Position numbers and translations under genes: made by a program. From Drosophila miranda (lineage: Eukaryota; Arthropoda; Insecta; Diptera; Drosophilidae): DNA of 64,000 bases. The notes under the pieces were generated by a model. The model saw only the letters and a list, made by a program, of their open reading frames with translations, had not been told where the DNA came from and did no database searches. The stretch spans positions 2,873,001-2,937,000 of the forward strand of contig NW_022881614.1 in the NCBI RefSeq assembly GCF_003369915.1, written 5' to 3'. Shown here one piece after another: positions 30,641-41,156 of the stretch. Each line of letters begins with the position of its first letter. Positions within the stretch are counted from its first letter, which is position 1.

Positions 30641-33600
30641 TGTAATGGGTAACGAGTACTTGGGCGAGATGGTATTACTCGGCTATGACCGGCACGTATT
30701 GTTTCCGGCTGCTGGCTCCTCGGCAAGGGGGTGGAGTTGTTTTATTGTCATAGTCCGAGGCCCTTTACTTTCTTTATTTTAAATTTAACGTGCCATACAC
30801 TTCACCGGACAGAGTTCACTACAAATGACCACATAACACGGACGTATACCTAAAAGACAGACGGACGATCCTCAGCTGTTTCGAGGACCCCTTGCCCACC
30901 CTACCTTGGTCATGCCATTCCATACATCTATCTGTCGGCCATGACCCCTTGGTGTGCCGAAACGCGCTACAGGGGCTTGGAAGGGGAGATCATAAGAAGG
31001 GTTTAGTTAAACATTATAATGATATTTATTGGAACTAAATTATACATAAAAATACGGAGTATATGTTCCCTCCCATAGGCTACCTGGGCCTGGTTCCCTT
31101 GAACTAGGATCAGGTAAGCTTATAAACTAGTATTTGAATAAATGTGCAATGGTAAAGATTAAAATTTAAAGATGTTGATTCTTACGGGCTACGAAACGGT
31201 AAGGCAATTTGGTCGGAACACCAATAGACAATTTCTTCCATGCCCAAATGATTGTAATCAAACACCTAGTAAATAAACTCACTTTTACTGCGGATCCACC
31301 GTCGAAAGCGCTTTCTGATGGTTGCTGCAAAACTGTGGTTAATATGATATTTGGGTTCGGGTGTATTATTATTGCATTTCGGTTATAAACATGTGGTTTT
31401 TTTGTTATTTTTATACCCGATACTCAAAATGAGTATTGGGGTATATTAGATTTGTGGTAAAAGTGCATGTGTGTAACGTCCAGAAGGAATCGTTTCCGAC
31501 CCCATAAAGTATATATATTCTTGATCAGCATCAATAGCCGAGTCGATTGAGCCCTGTCTGTCTGTCCGTCCGTCCGTCCGTCCCCTTCAGCGCCTAGTGC
31601 TCAAAGACTATAAGAGCGATGTTTTGGATCCAGACTTCTGTGATATGTCACTGCTACAAAAATATTTCAAAACTTCGCCCCGCCCACTTCCGCCCCCACA
31701 AAGAACGAAAATCTGTGGCATCTACATTTTTAAAGATACGATAAAACCAAAAACGCAGAATCGGTGAGGATGACCATATCTTCTACAGTGCAAAATCTGA
31801 ACCAGATCGTATAATGATTATAGCCAGAATCAAGAAAACAATTTCATTCTTTCTCGCTCTGTCTCTCTCTAACACACAGGTTTCATGGTCGGTTTTGTCA
31901 ATTGCAAAATATGAGTTCAAGGATCTCAGAACCTATAAGAGCCAGAGCAACCAAATTTGGTATCCACACTCCTGTGATATCGGACCTTGACCGTTTCGTG
32001 TCCAAATTTCGCCACACCCCCTTCCGCCCCCGCAAAGACGAAAATCTGGGGCATCCACAAATCTCAGAGACTATTAAGGCTAGAGTAACCAAATTTGGTA
32101 TCCGCACTTCTGTTAGATCTCACTATAAAACGTATATCTCAGAATTTCGCCCCACCCTTTTCCGCCCCCACAAAGGACGAAAATCAGTTGCATCCACAAT
32201 ATTGCACATTCGAGAAAACTAAGAACGCAGAATCATAGATAATGACCATATCTATCAGATTGCTGAATCTGGATCAGATCCGATTATTGTTATAGCCAAA
32301 AGGATCAAATCAATTTGCACTGGCTACGCAGCCCCCGACGTCACGCTCAGACTGATTTTCTGTCTCTCTCGCACGCACTCCTTGTCGTGTCGTTTAATAT
32401 TAGCGGCGTCTGCCGGAGGAGAGCCGTACTGACTTAGTATCGGGTATAACTGTAGAGTTGCGGTCTCCGCAGCAACTCACAACGTTCCCCCTCGTTTTGT
32501 TTGGATCTGTGCATGGAAGGTTATCTATTTATGGATTTGTTTTAGTTTCATATTCACTCTTCCTCTTGCCCTTCTTTTCCTACTCTATGCTCCCTCACTG
32601 CTGTTCTTCATTTCTGCATTTCTTTTTTATGTATATATATGTAAACTTAAATAGCTGTTCTGCTGCTCGGTACTATTCTGCTTACTCTTATGTTACTTAT
32701 GTTACTTCTCTCGGCTTATCGCCAGCCCCCTTCGGCTCCGTTGCTGGCGAGCGTTTTTATAGCTCGCTCGCTCTCCTATTGGGCTCTGCCTTTGCTGCTT
32801 GCGCGTTCTCTCTCTCCCCCGCTTTCACTCTCTGCCTATGCGCGCATCACCTTTGGCTCCGCTCGCCCTCTGAGTATTGAACTCCAACAACACACTAACT
32901 CTTTCCTTCACTATGTACTGCGGGTCTTAATTGGGCCTTGTTAACTTAATTTGCCCTACGGCACGTTTAGGTCGGATTTGCGCTATTTTCCTCCTTTTTC
33001 TCCGTTCGTATTTCGCCGGTGCTGAACTTTCCGCTATCGCGGATTATCGACCGTCCCGCTTTGTGGCCGCCGCCTCACCGACGTCGATCCGGCTGCCCGC
33101 GAAGGTCGAGCCTCTCTGAATTTTTTTTGCGTCTCTGCTCCCTCGCTCTGTGCTGCGACGGATCAGCTGCTTGGAGCGCCGCTGCTTCGCCAGCCCAAAT
33201 TGCTAGGCGCCAAATCTAGTGCAGGGAGAAAGAACCGTCTAACGTATACGGCCCCGAAAGATCTGTGGTATCCCACTTTTTGTTCCTCTTACCCGTCAAT
33301 CTTGGCCCCAGTGGCCGACCTAGCTTCAGTTATCGTAGTCCCGCGACTTTTGCTTTGCTGCTGCTGGATACCACTCGCGCTTTGACAATATTCTTTTCTT
33401 GACTTTGGAACTTTTTCATTAATGATTTTTGCTGAGCATGTTCGGGGCGATGTTGGTCGCTCGACATCCAAATTCCAAAAGGAAGATGGACACGCTCCCA
33501 TCCACAATGAGACCGGTCGGATCCGCTGGATGACGTTCGAATGTCATCGCTTTCTCCTCCTTCTCTTCAACTGCCATCAGCGTTAACTCACCCCCAGAGG

Positions 33601-33731
33601 GAGCCAACCTTTCAGAGCACCGTTTTAGAGCCCCTGACTCCAAAACCCCCTGTAGCAGCGAGACTATGGCTGCCCATACAACGCCGTTGGCGGTCAATTT
33701 AGTTTTCGCCCTCAGCTACAAGCCTCTTACA
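30641..33731 (-). repeat. 3' LTR of gypsy copy 1, with an inserted DINE
   Basis: 3091 bp, of which 1085 bp are the DINE at 31412-32496. Relative to the 5' LTR it keeps two extra blocks, at about 32590-32850 and about 33088-33260, and lacks a ~31-bp piece (TTATTTGTTTTGGGGCATTA and following). The uninterrupted LTR would be about 2.0 kb. Open frames within it have no recognisable product. Confidence 0.85.
31412..32496 (+). mobile_element. DINE-1/INE-1-like Helentron, full length
   Basis: Inserted in a T run of the LTR (TTGTTATTTT | TGTTTGGATC). 5' end TATACCCGATACTCAAAATG with fold-back GAGTAT; then a TCCG/TCTG tetranucleotide run (31557-31583); 3' hairpin GAGTTGC...GCAACTC; end CTCGTTT. No protein-coding capacity, so non-autonomous. 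Two GA-rich tracts lie at about 31848-31875 and 32356-32375. This is the reference copy for the other DINE pieces in the window. Confidence 0.85.
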
Positions 33732-33746
33732 AAATCCCCCCTGCCA
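33732..33746 (-). promoter_or_regulatory. polypurine tract of gypsy copy 1
   Basis: On the minus strand GGCAGGGGGGATTT lies directly before the LTR start TGTAAGAGG. This is the expected primer site for plus-strand DNA synthesis. Confidence 0.75.
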
Positions 33747-33805
33747 AAGTTAGACTTGGGGATATTGCCTGCCTTGAGGAATCCACAAGGCTGACTGGCT
33801 TGTAG

Positions 33806-36800
33806 CTACACTTGCCGGATATCCTTCCCGTGGTACCTTCCGATGAGCTTTCCTTGCAGATCTTCCAGCTCATAAATCGAGTTCCCCACTTTCCGTCTAA
33901 CTCGCGCCTTAAGAAACATTGGCCCTAGCTTAGCGTTGTAGCCGGCTTGAAAATTGCTTTGTTTAAAATTTCGCCGTAGCACTTCCTGCCCCACCTGGTA
34001 CGATACTTCCTGTGCCCTCAGGTCATAATGCCGTCGATTTCGCTCCCATTGCTTCCGCATCACTTCACACGCTCTCTTTCTGACGATATCCAAAGCATAC
34101 TCACGTGTGAAGGTCGCTGCCTTGTCCTCTAACATCCCCAATTTCCTCAGCAAAGAATACGTTGCGCCTGAAGACACCATCTGCTGGCCGAAAACCATAT
34201 AGTAAGGCGTGGATCATAACCCTGAGTGAACCGCCGACCTCAACGCACAGCATATTTTGCTAAGACTCTCATCCCAGTCTTTCCGGTCACTGCGAATATA
34301 CGACCGAATGGCAGCGATGACCGAACGGTTGACTCGCTCCGAAGCATTGGCTTGGGGAGCGTGGGCAGCTGTTAGCGTGTGCGTTATTCGATGCCTTCTG
34401 AGCAGGCCTTGAAACTTCTCGGATCGAAATTGCGATCCGTTGTCAGATACAATTCCTTCTGGAACTCCGAAAGTATGGAATAACTCCTCCTCTAAATACC
34501 TCAGCACAACATCCGCATTTAATTTTTTTACAGCCTTGAGGAAAACAAATTTCGAATAATGGTCCAGGACAATAAAAATTCCTATATTTCCACTGCGAGA
34601 CCTAGGATACGGACCTAAGAAATCAATATAGAGACGCTGGAAGAACCTTTGCGACTCGGCCGCTTTTCCCATCGGTGGACGTAACGGAGCCTTTGGAGCT
34701 TTTGATATTTTACATTGCTCGCAGGCTGCCACGTAGTCTTTTACGTCATTGACGAGTCCGGGCCAGAAATAATAACGCCGAATCCGCTCGAGTGTCTTGT
34801 GGACTCCACCATGGGAAGCCAGCGGATCATCGTGTGCTCTCTTAAGCACTTCTTTGACCATCCCCCTGGGTACCCACAACTTCCAAGCAAACGCGTCATT
34901 AAGGATGTCTCCTTTTACATGCTTGGATCGCCGATAGATCAGAGAATCAACTATTTTAAGGTTGGGGAGTTGAGCCATATTGCTCTTAATTCCCTCCATC
35001 AGTTCCAAATATTCTCCCGATTTGAAATGAGCTGACTCAATGTCCACCAGCAAGCCATTGCTGAAATCCACTGCAGCCACTTGGTCATATGGGACCCTGG
35101 ACAAGGCATCCGGAACAACATTCAGCTTCCCTCTTCTGTGTTGGATACTGAACCGGAAACCTTGCAGTTTTAAAGCCCATCTCGCTAACCTCGAATTCAA
35201 ATCACTTTGAGACATGAGCCATTTCAGCGAGGCGTGATCCGTAATTACAGTGAACTCCTGACCCTCTACATAGGCTCTGAATCTTTTTATGCTCACCAGA
35301 GCAGCGAGACATTCCTGCTCTGTAACCGTATAGTTTCTTTGGGCTTTGTTAAGCTTCTTCGAAACAAAGGCTATCGGCAGTTCTTCCCCTTCGACCGACT
35401 TCTGTACCAGTACTCCGCCTCCCCCGCTTTTACTGGCGTCGCAATGTATAAAAAATGGTTTGCTGAAGTCCGGACTTCCGGCAAGACCGGAGCACTGCAA
35501 AGCATGCCCTTTAACCGCTCAAAAGCTTCCTTGCCTTCTGTTGTCATCACGAATTTTTGCTTCGGCTTTAATAGGTCGGTCAACGGGGCGGATACAGACG
35601 CAAAGTTGTTTATGAATTTTCGATACCACCCTGCCAATCCCAGAAAGCTTCTCAACGCTTTCAACGACGTCGGCAATGGAAAATCCGAAATAGCCGAGAC
35701 TTTTTCGGGGGCAGTGCGAATACCACCCTCTCCTATTATATGCCCTAGGTATCTCACAGAGCGCACACAGAATTTACTTTTCTCGATATTTAAGGTCAAG
35801 CCAGCTTCCCGAATCCGCGAGGCCACGGTGTCCAAAACGAGTAAATGTCTCTCAAACGTATCTGACACCAGCAATAAGTCGTCCAAATAAACGAAGACTT
35901 CGTTTCTAAGCGACGCAGGAATGACTTTATCCATTAAGCGTGTCATGGTTTGAGAGGAATTACAGAGACCAAACGGCATGACTTTATAATGATACAAGGG
36001 CCTCCCTGGAACCGTGAATGCAGTTTTACACCTAGATGCCGGATCCAAGGGGATCTGCCAATATGCATCCTTCAGGTCGAGACTACTTATGAACACTGCC
36101 TTCGGTAAACGGCTGAGAATGCCATCTATTTGGGGAAGGGGGTACGCATCTTTTTCCATAACCTCATTCACTTTTCTGCTGTCCAAACAAACTCTGACTT
36201 TTCCCGGTTTCCGGACAAGTACTACTGGCGAGGACCAAGGACTTTCAGATTCTTCAATCACTCCTAGTTGAAGCATCCTGTCAATCTCAGTGTACAATAA
36301 CTTCTCAATTGCCGGGGAAACTGGAAAATGACGCTGATTAACGTGCTTCGCGTTTCCAGTGTCTATTGAGTGTGACAACACCGAAGTTTTCCCGAGACCC
36401 GATGTCGCAAATGATGGAAAACGTTGGACCATTCCCTGCAATTTCAATTCCTGAATGTCTGTCAGAACGTGCTGCTCTGTGGCGGCTGATATTTCCGCCA
36501 CCTCTAAGGGTGGGGGCAAAAGATCGAACGACATCCAAAAATCAATTCCTAAATAAACATCCTGACTTAACGAAGGGATTATGTATATATCTAATTCTTT
36601 ACTTATACCTTTATACTCTATACTAGTCCTAAATTTACCAACTATTTTCTGATGACTTCCATCAGCGGTGCATGCCTTGGACAGCACCTTTTTAAACGGC
36701 TTCCTGCTGATAATATATTCTTTGGCCAGTTTCCCTCCGATGCAAGTCAGAGCAGCTCCTGTATCGAGCAAACCCACTCGCTTATTATCCAGAAGACTAA

Positions 36801-37128
36801 CTTCAGCATAAGGGCGTTTGTCCCCTTTGTTTCTTCTAATGATATTTATGTACTTTACTGACTCCCAGAATTTTTTTAACCGCCGACTGCTGCGAGAACT
36901 TGTCTTTGCTTTGTCGCCAAAGCTCGGAAACCCAATCTTCCTAATATTTTCCAGCTTAGTATGCCAAAAATACTCTGGCTGACCAGCCGAAAGGGAGTGT
37001 GTCATTTCCCGCTCCCCACCACTGCTATATATCCTCACTCCTTTGTCGCCGCTTGCCGGTTGGGAACACTGGTCAGTGGACGAGATGCTGCAGTGCTCCT
37101 TTGCGCGTTTTTTTGGCATCGCGCACAT
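33806..37128 (-). pseudogene. gypsy copy 1 pol: protease, RT, RNase H, integrase
   Basis: Protease: VGLLDTGAALTCIGGKL. RT: VRVCLDSRKVNEVMEKDAYP, LDLKDAYWQIPL, MPFGLCNSSQTM and the catalytic VFVYLDDLLLV. A frameshift near 35495 follows ERLKGM. RNase H: FFIHCDASKSGGGGVLVQ, TVTEQECLAALVSIKRFRAY, VITDHASLKWL. Integrase: H2C2 finger (HGGVHKTLERIRRYYFWPG...CEQCK) and D,D,E core (LYIDFLGPYP, GIVSDNGSQF, NASERVNRS). A TGA near 34212 separates the core from the C-terminal part (STPYYMVFGQQMV to YHGKDIRQV). Otherwise it would be a complete pol. Confidence 0.9.
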
Positions 37129-38560
37129 GAAGGTTTATAGGCATTAGGAATACCGCATCCATAGCAAAAAATTTTCTTTTTTCCGCGCAGTCTTGATACC
37201 TATGCCCCTCCTTCCTGCAATTCCAGCATACGAGAGCAAAAGCGCCTATCTCATCCTCTACCTCTCCTTCAGAAAATTCTACGGCATCATCGATGTTCGC
37301 TTCTGAGCTCTGATATCTGCTTATTAAAGACCGATGGTTTCTGATAACCATGATTCTTACGGACTTCTTCTAAAAAGCATTCCCTTTTCCTGCATATATC
37401 CCTCAAGGTTTCCATCGAATCTACCCGTATGTTAAGAATTTCATGCTGAATTTTCGGACGTAAATTACGCCTCACAATTTCAATCAGCGTCTTCTCACTA
37501 AGAGGCTGGTCGAGTCTATCAGTTAGCTTTAGGATGGCATCGTAGAAACTTTCGAACGTTTCTTTTTCCCTCTGTTTTCTATCCCTTATTATTTGGCGGA
37601 TATCCACATCCGTTCTGGAGTCTCGGAATTGCTTCCTCAACGCAGCACAAAGCTCCTGCCACCGAACTACTCCTACCACTCCTACCGACTTGTGATATCG
37701 CCAGAAATCAGATGCCTTGCCATCAAATAGCGAATTCGCATTACCACACAGAAGTGAGAAATTTCCCTCTAACGATGAGTAAGGGCCTCAACTCTATAGA
37801 TAAAGCTATCGATTCCTATTGTATCGGTGGTTCCTGAAACTCTTAATTTCCAGTTCGACATTATGTGGCCTACTTTGTCTGGTCTTTGGGCCAATTCTGA
37901 ACCTACCGATCGGGCGCTGGTTGCACGCGGAGGTAACCCCGGATCTGGTTGCTGCCCATTGATTCCTAGTAGCTGCTCCAAAGAAGTATTCCTGCTAGTA
38001 TTTGGATTTCGCGTTTGTCTTTGCTGCTCCATATTATTTATGTGAGCTTCTACATTGGTTTGAATGAGATTCGCCATTTGTTCTGTCAACTGAGTTAACA
38101 GCTCGTTCTGCATAGCCTTGACAGCGGCTGCAATTTCGGCAGACGTCTGGCTCATCTCGACGATGGACGGGTTCTCGCTCGCACTTAGCTCTTCACTTCT
38201 CGTTTCGGCCAAATCTGATAAGCTATCTGCTCTTGGGATTGGTACGAGTCTAGATTGCTGCCTCGTTAACACAGATGTGCTAGATGGATTTGTAATGGTT
38301 TGAGCTATGCAAACCGAATCACAAGTTGGGCAAGTTGTTTTAACAGTGAAATGCGTTTTTATACATGCCTTATGAAACGGATGTCCGCACTTCGTTTTAT
38401 AATTTTCCCCAGTTCCCAACTCGGACTTGCATAAGCTGCATTCTATGCTTCGAGGAGGCACCCCTTTTCGTGAAGATCTATCCAGACCCATAGAACTATT
38501 TAATTTCTTCCCAGAATTAATTACATCACATTGCGGAATAACCCCCAATAAATGTATCAA
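37073..38560 (-). pseudogene. gypsy copy 1 gag with N-terminal RING-type finger
   Basis: The first frame (37769-38560, 263 residues) has an unusual N-terminal zinc finger: CSLCKSELGTGENYKTKCGH, then PFHKACIKTH and CPTCDSVC, spaced like a RING/RING-H2. A serine-rich linker and a Gln/Met-rich helix follow. A frameshift near 37785 leads into the capsid-like part (FDGKASDFWRYHKSV, RDRKQREKETFESFYDAI, LRPKIQHEIL). A second near 37290 leads to a zinc knuckle CWNCRKEGHRYQDC and a CYGCG...CARC pair. Gag packages element RNA; this copy cannot make it intact. Confidence 0.82.
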
Positions 38561-39472
38561 ATCTATTTATGTAGCCTGTTAATGAGTGTACATATGTATG
38601 TGAGTATATATAAAAAAAAATATAACAAAAATAAGATATAAAAAAATTATAAAAAAAAATATAGAAGAAAATATAAAAATGTTTCTATAAAACAAATATA
38701 TAAAGAAATTTAATTCTTTGAAATTATACCATCAAAAGAAAATAATAATCTCCCGACTCCCAATAGCTCCCTGCAGAAGCTGCACACCAATTGTCCGCTT
38801 TTTTGGTAACGTCTAATAGCAAATTTATGAAACTGACCAACACAAATGAATCGTGGACAGGAGGCATGACAAAAAAACTCTCCTTGTTTCCTACTCGACT
38901 CAATTTCTCGATCACAAACAAATAGAAGAACTGCCATGTTTCCGTTCCAGTCCATCTGCCGTGGTCAGAGATTCATCCCAAAGGTTGAATCAACTTGATT
39001 TCCAATCGTCAGAATGGCTTTTCAACAAAAACATCAAAACAAATAAAAGATAAGGTTAAGTGAAAACTATCGCTAGGTAAATGTGGTCAGAAGGCAACTG
39101 CTCGCAGCTGACCCATTCTGAATTCCTATGCATTCTATCCCAGTCGTCCCTTCACCTGTTGAAAATATAGAAATCCCGCTCGAACCCACATCTCACTGGA
39201 CAGGTTATCGCCTCTGAGGCTAATTTGCCTGCATTCCAAGTTTTTGTCATGGTTCCATGCTCGCAGAAAACTTTGTAGTGAAACAGATATTTGCCATCAA
39301 AGCTATACGCTAACCAGCGTAAACTTTACGGACAGCTACCCTACGCAATTCACTCAGACAATACAAGGTTGTAAATAAGACAGATGGGAAAGAAGACAAT
39401 TGTGGTCAATGTAATGTGTGAGTCCTCCTGGTATTAATTAATCGGAGTCAATCCGATGTACAACACAAGGTG
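38561..39472 (-). other. gypsy copy 1 leader / 5' untranslated region
   Basis: About 900 bp between the primer site and gag. It includes an A/T-rich stretch (38590-38705). Short frames lack recognisable domains. It probably holds the packaging signal; nothing more can be said. Confidence 0.5.
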
Positions 39473-39490
39473 GCCCCACGTTGGGCGCCA
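39473..39490 (-). promoter_or_regulatory. primer binding site, tRNA-Lys (CUU)
   Basis: The plus strand reads GCCCCACGTTGGGCGCCA, which I recognise as the 3' end of Drosophila tRNA-Lys(CTT) including CCA. The minus-strand element RNA would thus pair over 18 bases. It lies 26 bases inside the 5' LTR, further than the usual 0-10. Confidence 0.8.
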
Positions 39491-39516
39491 AAAATAAAGA
39501 TCTTCTTAATTATTAC

Positions 39517-41156
39517 TGTAATGGGTAACGAGTACTTGGGCGAGATGGTATTACTCGGCTATGACCGGCACGTATTGTTTCCGGCTGCTGGCTCGTCGGC
39601 AAGGGGGTGGAGTTGTTTTATTGTCATAGTCCGAGGCCCTTTACTTTCTTTATTTTAAATTTAACGTGCAAGAAAAAACAAGCCATACACTTCACCGGAC
39701 AGAGTTCACTACAAATGACCACATAACACGGACGATTACCTAAAATACAGACGGACGATCCTCAGCTGTTTCGAGGACCCCTTGCCCACCCTACCTTGGT
39801 CATGCCATTCCATACATCTATCTGTCGGCCATGACCCCTTGGTGTGCCGACACGCGCTACAGGGGCTTGGAAGGGGAGATCATAAGAAGGGTTTAGTTAA
39901 ACATTATAATGATATTTATTGGAACTAAATTATACATAAAAATACGGGGTATATGTTCCCTCCCATAGGCTACCTGGGCCTGGTTCCCTTGAACTAGGAT
40001 CAGGTAAACTTATAAACTAGTATTTGAATAAATGTGCAATGGTAAAGATTAAAATTTAAAGATAGAATATAAATGTTGATTCTTACGGGCTACGAAACGG
40101 TAAGGCAATTTGGTCGGAACACCAATAGACAATTTCTTCCATGCCCAAATGATTGTAATCAAACACCTAGTAAATAAACTCACTTTTACTGCGGATCCAC
40201 CGTCGAAAGCGCTTTCTGATGGTTGCTGAAAAACTGTGGTTAATATGATATTTTGGGTTCGGGTGTATTATTATTGCATTTCGGTTATAAGCATGTGGTT
40301 TTTTTGTTATTTTTTTTGTTTTGATCTGTGCATGGAAGGTTATCTATTTATGGATTTGTTTTAGTTTCATATTCACTCTTCCTCTTGCCCTTCTTTTCCT
40401 ACTTTGGCTCCGCTCGCCCTCTTTATTTGTTTTGGGGCATTACCCTTGCAGCTCTGAGTATTGAACTCCAACAACACACTAACTCTTTCCTTCACTATGT
40501 ACTGCGGATCTTAATTGGGCCTTGTTAACTTAATTTGCCCTACGGCACGTTTAGGTCGGATTTGCGCTATTTTCCTCCTTTTTCTCCGTTCGTATTTCGC
40601 CGGTGCTGAACTTTCCGCTATCGCGGATTATCGACCGTCCCGCTTTGTGGCCGCCGCCTCACCGACGTCGATCCGAAAGATCTGTGGTATCCCACTTTTT
40701 GTTCCTCTTACCCGTCAATCTTGGCCCCAGTAGCCGACCTAGCTTCAGTTATCGTAGTCCCGCGACTTTTGCTTTGCTGCTGCTGGATACCACTCGCGCT
40801 TTGACAAGGAAAGAATACTTTTCTTGACTTTGGAACTTTTTCCTTAATGATTTTTGCTGAGCCTGTTCGGGGCGATGTTGGTCGCTCGACATCCAAATTC
40901 CAAAAGGAAGATGGACACGCTCCCATCCACTATGAGACCGGTCGGATCCGCTGGATGACGTTCGAATGTCATGGCTTTCTCCTCTTTCTCTTCAACTGCC
41001 ATCAGCGTTAACTCACCCCCAGAGGGAGCCAACCTTTCAGAGCACCGTTTTAGAGCCCCTGACTCCAAAACCCCCTGTAGCAGCGAGACTATGGCTGCCC
41101 ATACAACACCGTTGGCGGTCAATTTAGTTTTCGCCCTCAGCTACAAGCCTCTTACA
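39517..41156 (-). repeat. 5' LTR of gypsy copy 1
   Basis: 1640 bp, TGTAATGGG...CTCTTACA on the plus strand. It is shortened relative to the 3' LTR by two deletions (after CTTTTCCTAC at about 40400 and after GTCGATCCG at about 40677). The part from about 39804 on is repeated at 44765-46116. It is flanked on the right by AGCG and BEL sequence. Confidence 0.88.

Larger units (their letters stand above)
30641..41156 (-). mobile_element. Ty3/gypsy LTR retrotransposon with very long LTRs (Osvaldo/Ulysses-like), copy 1
   Basis: Minus-strand element bounded by LTRs TGTAATGGG...CTCTTACA at 30641-33731 and 39517-41156. The 4-bp flanks AGCG on both sides are a target-site duplication. A tRNA-Lys primer site sits at 39473-39490 and a polypurine tract at 33732-33746. 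It holds gag and pol and no env: only about 75 bp separate the pol end from the LTR. LTRs of this length recall the Osvaldo/Ulysses group; that assignment is tentative. gag and pol are both broken. Confidence 0.88.

Noticed and set aside
32458..33385. Several plus-strand open frames of 60-140 codons, with hydrophobic stretches, inside the long LTR
   Set aside because: They overlap in different frames, have no domain features and fall in LTR sequence that is deleted in the sister LTR.
33732..33805. Possible env gene between pol and the 3' LTR of the long-LTR gypsy
   Set aside because: Only about 75 bp separate pol from the LTR, so there is no room for env.
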